A stretch of DNA of 64,000 nucleotides, from NCBI GenBank assembly GCA_009823505.1, contig VZQC01001595.1, positions 2,042,308 to 2,106,307 on the forward strand, given 5' to 3'. Below, in pieces: positions 57,952-64,000 of the stretch. The position numbers and the translations under genes are program-made. The notes below the pieces were generated by a model. That model was given only the letters and a program-made list of their open reading frames with translations. It did not search any database and was not told where the DNA came from. Positions within the stretch are counted from its first letter, which is position 1; every line of letters begins with the position of its first letter. This DNA is from Rhizomys pruinosus (lineage: Eukaryota; Chordata; Mammalia; Rodentia; Spalacidae).

Positions 57952-60900
57952 ATGGATAATAAGGCAAAAGGAAGCAACACAAACCTATCAGTCATAACCT
58001 TAAATATTAATGGACTAAATTCCCCAATCAAAAGACATAGACTGGGAGACTGGATTAGGAAACAGAATCCATCGATATGCTGTCTGCAAGAAACACATCT
58101 TACCTTCAAGGACAGGCACCACCTTAAAGTGAAGGGATGGAAAAAAATATTCCAAGCAAATGGTACCAAAAAGAAAGCAGGTGTTGCTATTTTAATATCG
58201 GATAAAATAGACTTCAAAGTAAAAGAAATCAGAAGAGACAAAGAAGGCCATTACATTTTCATCAAAGGAACAATCCACCAAGAAGATTTCACAATTATGA
58301 ATATATATGCCCCAAATTCTGGTGCACCAAACTTTATAAAGACAATTCTCCAGGACCACAAGTCACAGACTAACCCCAGCACACTCATAGTGGGAGATTT
58401 CAATACCCCACTGAGTCCTTTGGATAGGTCAACAGGACAAAAAATAAACAGAGAGACATCTGAACTGAACGATATGATACACCAAATGGACCTCATAGAC
58501 CTCTACCGAACATTCCATCCTAATACCAGAGAATACACTTTCTACTCAGCACCCCACGGAACATTCTCCAAAATCGACCACATCCTGGGACACAGAAGAA
58601 ACCTCTACAAATACAAAAAGATTGAAATAATTTCATGCATCCTGTCAGACCACAGTGCAATGAAGCTCAACATCAACACCAGGACAAGCCCTCCTGCCTA
58701 CAAGAACACATGGAGACTAAACAACACACTCTTGAATAATGAATGGGTCAAGGAAGAGATAAAGAAAGAAATAAAAACATTCCTGGAACTGAATGACAAT
58801 GACAATACAACACAACAAAACTTATGGGATACCTTAAAAGCAGTCCTAAGAGGGAAATTTATAGCCCTGGGTGCCTACATTAGAAAAACAGAAAGAGCAC
58901 AAGTGAATGATCTAACACTACAGCTAAAAGCACTTGAGAGGCAACAACAGATGAACCCTAAACGCAACAGACAGGAAGAAATAACAAAAATCAGAGCAGA
59001 AATCAATGAAATAGAAACAAAGAAAACAATACAAAAAATCAATGAAGCCAAAAGTTGGTTCTTTGAAAGAATAAACAAGATAGACAGACCTCTAGCCCAG
59101 TTAACAAAAAGAAAGAAGGAACAACTCCAAATCAATACAATCTGTGATGAAAAGGGAAATATCACAACGGACAAGGAAAAGATCAAGAAAATTATATGGG
59201 AATATTACAAGAACCTATATTCTACCAAGTTTGAAAATCTAGAAGAAATGGATGAATATCTGAAATCTTGGGAATCACCAAAGCTTGGCCAAGAGGAGAC
59301 CAGCAGCTTAAACAGACCCATAACATATGAAGAAATAGAGGATGTAGTAAGAAGCCTCCCAACTAAAAAAAGCCCAGGCCCAGACGGTTTCACAGCAGAA
59401 TTCTATAAAACATTTCAAAAAGACCTACAACCATTATTTCTGAAACTGTTTAGAAGTATACAATCAGAGGGAATTCTCCCAAATTCCTTCTATGAAGCCA
59501 ACATCACTCTATTACCAAAACCAGGCAAAGATCCAACTAAAAAGGAGAATTATAGACCCATCTCCCTCATGAACACAGATGCCAAAATTCTAAACAGAAT
59601 ACTGGCAAATCGCATACAGACCCACATCAAGAAGATCATCCATCATGACCAAGTTGGATTCATACCAGAGATGCAGGGATGGTTCAACATACGAAAATCA
59701 ATAAACATCATCAAACACATAAACGGAATCAAAGACAAAAACCACACCATCATCTCAATTGATGCTGAAAAAGCCTTTGACAAAATCCAGCATCCCTTCA
59801 TGCTTAAAGTCCTAGAAGGAATTGGATTGGAGGGATCATTCCTCAATGTAATCAAAGCCATATACAGGAAACCCACAGCCAATATCATCCTAAATGGGGA
59901 AATGACGGAAACATTCCCTTTAAAGGTAGGAACTCGGCAAGGCTGCCCCCTATCACCACTCCTCTTCAATATAGTGCTTGAAACACTTGCTAGAGCAATA
60001 AGGCAAGAAAAGGATATTAAAGGAGTACTAATTGGAAAAGAGGAAGTCAAACTATCCCTATTTGCTGATGATATGATTGTTTACTTAAGAGATGCAAAAA
60101 ACTCCACCAGAAAACTCCTAGAAACGATTAACAGCTTCAGCAAAGTGGCAGGATACAAAATTAACCTTAGAAAATCAATGGCCTTTCTTTACACCAAGAA
60201 CAAGCAACTGGAGAAAGAATTCAAAGAGACCTTCCCACTCACAATAGCCTCAAAAACAATAAGATACCTAGGAACAAACCTAACCAAAGACACCAAAGAC
60301 CTCTACAACAAAAATTTTAAACCCTTAAAGAAAGAAATTGAAGAAGACCTCAGAAGATGGAAAAACCTCCCATGCTCATGGATTGGGAAAATTAACATTG
60401 TAAAAATGTCCATTTTACCAAAACTCTTGTATAGATTTAATGCAATCCCAATCAAAATCCCCAAGAGTTTCTTCACAGGCTTGGAAACAAAAGTTCTTAA
60501 ATTCATTTGGAGAAACAAAAGACCCCGAATAGCCAAATCAATCCTGAGTGAAAAGAGCTACACAGGAGGGATCTCTATACCAGATTTTAAACTATACTAC
60601 AGGGCTATAGTCATAAAAACAGCCTGGTACTGGCACAAAAACAGACCTGTTGACCAATGGAACAAAACCGAAGATCCAAATCTGAGCACATACAATTTCA
60701 GCCATCTCATATTTGACAAGGGGGCCAAGAAACCACAATGGAGAAAAGACAGCATCTTCAGCAAGTGGTGTTGGCAAAACTGGATCACCACTTGTAGAAG
60801 AATGAAATTAAACCCCTACCTCTCACCCTGTACAAAAGTCAACTCCAGATGGATTAAAGACCTCAACGTGAAACCCCAAACTCTGAAGGTGATAGAAGAA

Positions 60901-61785
60901 AAAGTTGGCAGCAGACTACAAGACATAGGCGTAGGAAAAGACTTCCTAAATCAGACAGCAGCTGCACAAGAATTAAGGTCGACAATTGACAAATGGGACC
61001 TCATCAAACTCAAAAGCTTCTGTACATCAAAAGAAACAATCAAGGAAGTGAAGAGAAATCCCACAGAGTGGGAGGAAACCTTCACTGCAGATACATCTGA
61101 CAAAGCATTGATTTCCAGAATATATAAACTACTCAAAAAACAAAGAAAAAAGAAAACAAATGACCCACTCAATAGATGGAGCAAAGAACTGAACAGAGAC
61201 TTCACAAGTGAGGAATTAGAGATGTCTGAGAAACACCTCAAGAACTGTTCAACATCACTAATCATTAAGGAAATGCAAATGAAAACCACTTTAAGATATC
61301 ATCTTACTCCAATAAGACTGGCTAGGATCAAGAAAACAAATGATACCAAGTGCTGGAGAGGTTGTGGGGAAAGGGGAACACTCATCCACTGCTGGTGGGA
61401 ATGTAAACTCGTACAGCCACTATGGAAAGCAGTGTGGAGAACCCTTGGAAGACTTGGAATGAACTTGCCACCCGACCCAGCCATACCACTCCTGGGCATG
61501 TACCCTCAAGACTTACGCCACCACAGAGATACATGCACGGCCATGTTTATTGCAGCTCTCTTCACAATAGCAAGGAGCTGGAACCAACCTAAATGCCCCT
61601 CAACTGACGAGTGGATAGAGAAAATGTGGTACATCTACACAATGGAGTTCTATGCAGCAGTAAAGAAAGACGACATCACGAGCTTTGCAGGAAAATGGCT
61701 GGAGCTAGAGGACATCATGCTGAGTGAAGTAACACAGTCCCAGAAAAACAAACGACGAATGGTATCCCTCATCTGTGGATGCTAG
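57952..61785 (+). CDS. L1 ORF2p, endonuclease and reverse transcriptase
   Basis: 1277 codons from ATG at 57,952, close to the 1275-1281 of human and mouse ORF2p. The N-terminal APE-type endonuclease has N18, E47, D149 and N151 (GDFN), D209-H210 (KIDHI) and S232-D233-H234, the expected active-site set. The reverse transcriptase spans about 450-790, with [26 protein letters not shown] and the catalytic FADD at 704-707. The C-terminal C-X3-C-X7-H-X4-C motif starts at C1134. The protein nicks target DNA and primes cDNA synthesis from L1 RNA. Translation of ORF2 downstream of ORF1 in the same mRNA is unconventional in the family. No inactivating change is visible. Confidence 0.97.
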   Translation: MDNKAKGSNTNLSVITLNINGLNSPIKRHRLGDWIRKQNPSICCLQETHLTFKDRHHLKVKGWKKIFQANGTKKKAGVAILISDKIDFKVKEIRRDKEGHYIFIKGTIHQEDFTIMNIYAPNSGAPNFIKTILQDHKSQTNPSTLIVGDFNTPLSPLDRSTGQKINRETSELNDMIHQMDLIDLYRTFHPNTREYTFYSAPHGTFSKIDHILGHRRNLYKYKKIEIISCILSDHSAMKLNINTRTSPPAYKNTWRLNNTLLNNEWVKEEIKKEIKTFLELNDNDNTTQQNLWDTLKAVLRGKFIALGAYIRKTERAQVNDLTLQLKALERQQQMNPKRNRQEEITKIRAEINEIETKKTIQKINEAKSWFFERINKIDRPLAQLTKRKKEQLQINTICDEKGNITTDKEKIKKIIWEYYKNLYSTKFENLEEMDEYLKSWESPKLGQEETSSLNRPITYEEIEDVVRSLPTKKSPGPDGFTAEFYKTFQKDLQPLFLKLFRSIQSEGILPNSFYEANITLLPKPGKDPTKKENYRPISLMNTDAKILNRILANRIQTHIKKIIHHDQVGFIPEMQGWFNIRKSINIIKHINGIKDKNHTIISIDAEKAFDKIQHPFMLKVLEGIGLEGSFLNVIKAIYRKPTANIILNGEMTETFPLKVGTRQGCPLSPLLFNIVLETLARAIRQEKDIKGVLIGKEEVKLSLFADDMIVYLRDAKNSTRKLLETINSFSKVAGYKINLRKSMAFLYTKNKQLEKEFKETFPLTIASKTIRYLGTNLTKDTKDLYNKNFKPLKKEIEEDLRRWKNLPCSWIGKINIVKMSILPKLLYRFNAIPIKIPKSFFTGLETKVLKFIWRNKRPRIAKSILSEKSYTGGISIPDFKLYYRAIVIKTAWYWHKNRPVDQWNKTEDPNLSTYNFSHLIFDKGAKKPQWRKDSIFSKWCWQNWITTCRRMKLNPYLSPCTKVNSRWIKDLNVKPQTLKVIEEKVGSRLQDIGVGKDFLNQTAAAQELRSTIDKWDLIKLKSFCTSKETIKEVKRNPTEWEETFTADTSDKALISRIYKLLKKQRKKKTNDPLNRWSKELNRDFTSEELEMSEKHLKNCSTSLIIKEMQMKTTLRYHLTPIRLARIKKTNDTKCWRGCGERGTLIHCWWECKLVQPLWKAVWRTLGRLGMNLPPDPAIPLLGMYPQDLRHHRDTCTAMFIAALFTIARSWNQPKCPSTDEWIEKMWYIYTMEFYAAVKKDDITSFAGKWLELEDIMLSEVTQSQKNKRRMVSLICGC

Positions 61786-62080
61786 TGCCAATTACCCAGT
61801 TGTAAGTATTTCTTGTGTAGGGCCCCCTGAGCTTCTGTACAAAGCAGTTGGACATGATGCATTTTGGAAACAACAACAACAACAGAAAATACTGCATCAA
61901 GGAACTGACTGAAGCAGTGAACTTCTGCTCAAAACAGTCAACGTCCCCATGGAAAATATTGAGAAAGACTAAGAGATGGAAAGCATGTTTGGCGGAATGC
62001 ACGAACTCTGGCGGGGTGGGGGAATGAGCGGGAACACGGGTCTAGATTTGTTAAAAATAAATAAATAAAAAAAAAAAAAA
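61786..62080 (+). terminator. L1 3' UTR, polyadenylation region and A-tail
   Basis: A (CAA)n tract (about 61,870-61,882), a G-rich block (GGCGGGGTGGGGGAATGAGCGGG, about 62,009-62,033; last bases approximate) and AATAAATAAATAAAAAA with an A-rich tail ending at 62,080. G-rich polypurine blocks are a conserved feature of L1 3' UTRs. AATAAA serves as the poly(A) signal. Confidence 0.88.
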
Positions 62081-62096
62081 GAAAAAAGCCATATAG
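62081..62096 (+). repeat. Right target-site duplication of the full-length L1
   Basis: GAAAAAAGCCATATAG, identical to 56,352-56,367. Confidence 0.96.
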
Positions 62097-62134
62097 AATC
62101 TTACTATTTTAGAAGTTTCCTAAATTATGCACAT

Positions 62135-63325
62135 ACACTTGAACAAAGAGTTTCAATGGAGTTTCCCTATATGGAGAGATTAAACCTCTCCCAGATGGCA
62201 CAGGGTATAAAAACAAAAATAGAACAGTGTCAAATTGTCACTGGGGTCCCACAGACCTTTAAAGCATTGCAGAGTATTTCCAGTGCACTTGGCTACCTTC
62301 TAAAACTTGATTGTAGACCCATTGGTGTAAACTTTTCATACTTGAGTTGGATAAACTAAGCTAGCACTGACCTGGACTCTTCATCCTTACTAGCAAGCAT
62401 TCCTATTATTAAAGGTGCACTGTATACTACTTGGAAAGAAGAAAAAGTAGTCAACTGTCTTTTACAGCTGATAACCCTGCAAACTACATTAGTGACTTGC
62501 CTGGCAACTATATCCATTGATTCAATACTGAAGAGAAGTCATGGAAGTCAACAAACGTCTTCTCTTTGGACTGAATCCTGCTCCACAAGATGAAGCTCAC
62601 ACCTGTTAATTGGATTAAGAACCCATGGCTGGATAGGTCATAAGCCCTAGTGAAGAACCTCTTATTATTATTCTGTTAAATGGATATAAAACTAAACTGG
62701 CCCCTAAATATGTATATTTATATCTCTAGATTAGTGCATGTCTCAATTCTAATAAGCAAAGCCTCTTTATGCAAATTAATACAGAGACTCACAAATGATT
62801 AACCAACAGGCAGAAAATAAGACTGTGTAATGTCCAGCCTGAAATGGAAGATCTATATTACAGCCCTACCGCCAAGGTTCAGGGATCATTGCAGGAGAGG
62901 TGGCAGAAAGATTGCAGGAATCAGAGGGAATGGAGGATTGCTAAGAAAAGTTTTCCCAGACAAGACAGGGCTGTCGCACACATTTAATCACAGAGGCTGT
63001 AGTGGAATACATAAGGCCTGCAAAGACCAGCCAAAAATCCCAGCATAGGTGGAGGAGGCCATGAAGTTCTGCCCTTAGCTGAGGAGCTATTGGCAATTGA
63101 GGGTTTCTGAGAGAGGAAGATGTCAGGTTTTTCCAAGGGTGTGACCCTAGATGGGTTGTCTATGTTGCAGTGAATGTCCCTACCTCTGTACAGGCACTGA
63201 CAGCACTAAATTGACTCATTGAGTTTTAAAAAGAGCATATGAATTTGGGAGGAATAAGTGGTGATGGATACCTGGGATGATTTAGAGGAGAGATGATGGT
63301 GATGAATTTGATTTAAAAAAAATTA
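62135..63325 (+). mobile_element. Old L1 3' UTR (Lx-like)
   Basis: Non-coding blocks I recognise from older rodent L1 3' ends: GAAGAAAAAGTAGTCAACTG, AACCCATGGCTGGATAGGTC, AATTAATACAGAGACTCAC, AGGTTCAGGGATCATTGCAG, TGAGGAGCTATTGGCAATTG, and GACTCATTGAGTTTTAAAAAG followed by ATGAATTTGGGAGG. It ends in a short A-run. The left border is approximate and may extend under the younger L1 insertion. It is unrelated to the 3' UTR of the full-length copy. Confidence 0.65.
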
Positions 63326-63332
63326 TATGTGC

Positions 63333-63478
63333 TGCAGGTGGTGGTACATGCCTTTAATCCTAGCACTCAGGAGGAAGAGGCAGGCAGATTTCTGTGAGTT
63401 CATAGCCAGCCTGTTCTCCAGAGTGAGATCCAGGCCAGCTGGGGCTACAAGGAGACCCAGTCTCAAAAAGCAACCCCC
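63333..63478 (+). mobile_element. B1 SINE
   Basis: GGTGGTGGTACATGCCTTTAATCC in order, AGCACTCAGGAGGAAGAGGC, GTGAGTTCATAGCCAGCCTG, CCAGCTGGGGCTACAAGGAG, and a tail with a C-run in AAGCAACCCCCCCAAAAA. Confidence 0.92.
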
Positions 63479-64000
63479 CCAAAAATGATATGCATGTATG
63501 AAATTCTCAAACCATAAAAATAAACTAGTGTATTTTTAGCATCAGTGTACAGTTCCATTTTGTCTCTACATGTTTTTAGAAGACTATGCTATTTTAAAGC
63601 CACTGGTAGTATAAAAGATGGCATTTTAATGTAATTTGTAATTCTATATTTTGGTAAATGAGTAATTTAAGAAGCTAATACATTTAAATTAGTTATCACT
63701 TTATATTTTCATGCCCATAATACACAAATAAATGGGTTTTTGACATAAGAATTAAATGATTAAGGAGTAAACTATAAATAAACAGAGTATTGTTGGGAAT
63801 AGAAATTAATCAAGTAAAAATTCAAATTAGAGAACATAAACTAGAGACTATTAATACAATCCCCAGTGTTGACCAAAGACAGCAAGAAAATGTGGACCAA
63901 AGGAAATGAGGTAAGAATTTTAATCTATCGATATAAAATATCTACACATAATTGTTCAAATCTCCCTCCTTGTCTTCTCCATGTAAAGTATCCCCATTTT
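63479..64000. other. Unassigned AT-rich DNA
   Basis: No repeat or coding signal that I can support up to the window end. Confidence 0.45.

Larger units (their letters stand above)
56368..62080 (+). mobile_element. Full-length L1 with both frames open
   Basis: A complete 5.7-kb autonomous non-LTR retrotransposon. It has a monomer-type 5' UTR (56,368-56,791), ORF1 (56,792-57,910), a 41-bp spacer, ORF2 (57,952-61,785), a 295-bp 3' UTR with a G-rich block and an A-rich tail, between perfect 16-bp direct repeats. All catalytic motifs I can check are intact. Known biology: the bicistronic mRNA is bound by ORF1p and ORF2p and copied into a nick by target-primed reverse transcription. Perfect flanking repeats and intact frames point to recent insertion. 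Activity is inferred, not shown. Confidence 0.97.

Noticed and set aside
57891..61499. Minus-strand frames opposite L1 ORF1 and ORF2
   Set aside because: They are antisense shadows of the open L1 frames with no independent support.
62830..63048. 72-codon frame near the window end
   Set aside because: It lies within sequence recognised as an old, non-coding L1 3' UTR.

Overview
The window is non-genic DNA from a rodent, dominated by retrotransposons. It carries many B1, B2 and B3/B4-type SINEs in both orientations, several generations of LINE-1 (L1), and long microsatellites, which points to a muroid rodent. The B1 right half (ACAGCTGGGGCTACA...GGAGA) and the L1 promoter monomers differ from the mouse and rat forms I know, so I favour a lineage outside Mus/Rattus, but the family cannot be fixed by eye. 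I see no cellular gene, no tRNA or rRNA gene, and no prokaryotic feature.

Layout. 1-13 kb: AT-rich unassigned DNA with scattered SINEs, an antisense L1 3' end (7.6-8.1 kb) and simple repeats. 13.2-16.9 kb: a sense L1 with promoter repeats, an internal deletion joining ORF1 to the reverse transcriptase region, and an antisense element nested in ORF2. 17.6-22.3 kb: an old L1 3' UTR and four SINEs. 22.9-26.3 kb: a 5'-inverted (twin-primed) L1 with flanking target-site duplication, interrupted by a 0.49 kb GC-rich foreign segment, followed by a degenerate ~20-bp minisatellite. 30.0-33.0 kb: an L1 3' end, then 1.7 kb of unidentified sequence, then a second L1-type tail. 33.25-38.46 kb: a nearly full-length but decayed antisense L1.

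40.8-62.1 kb is the most unusual part. A block made of an L1 3' fragment, a unique segment and the L1 5' UTR appears twice in tandem (40,826-49,453 and 49,455-about 56,600), separated by a single N at 49,454. The first copy is partly near-identical to the second (about 47.0-49.4 kb) and partly riddled with insertions and substitutions (about 41.6-47.0 kb), with one perfectly matching island inside. That looks like uncorrected long-read sequence used to fill a gap rather than natural divergence. An L1-mediated unequal crossover is the biological alternative.

The second copy leads into the best preserved element, a full-length L1 at 56,368-62,080. It has a perfect 16-bp target-site duplication, a monomer-type 5' UTR, an open ORF1 (372 codons), an open ORF2 (1277 codons) with the endonuclease, FADD and Cys/His motifs in place, and an A-rich tail. 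ORF1p (RNA-binding chaperone) and ORF2p (endonuclease plus reverse transcriptase) would act together on their own mRNA in cis. The same machinery in trans accounts for the B1 and B2 copies with target-site duplications and A-rich tails. The window ends in an older L1 3' UTR and another B1.
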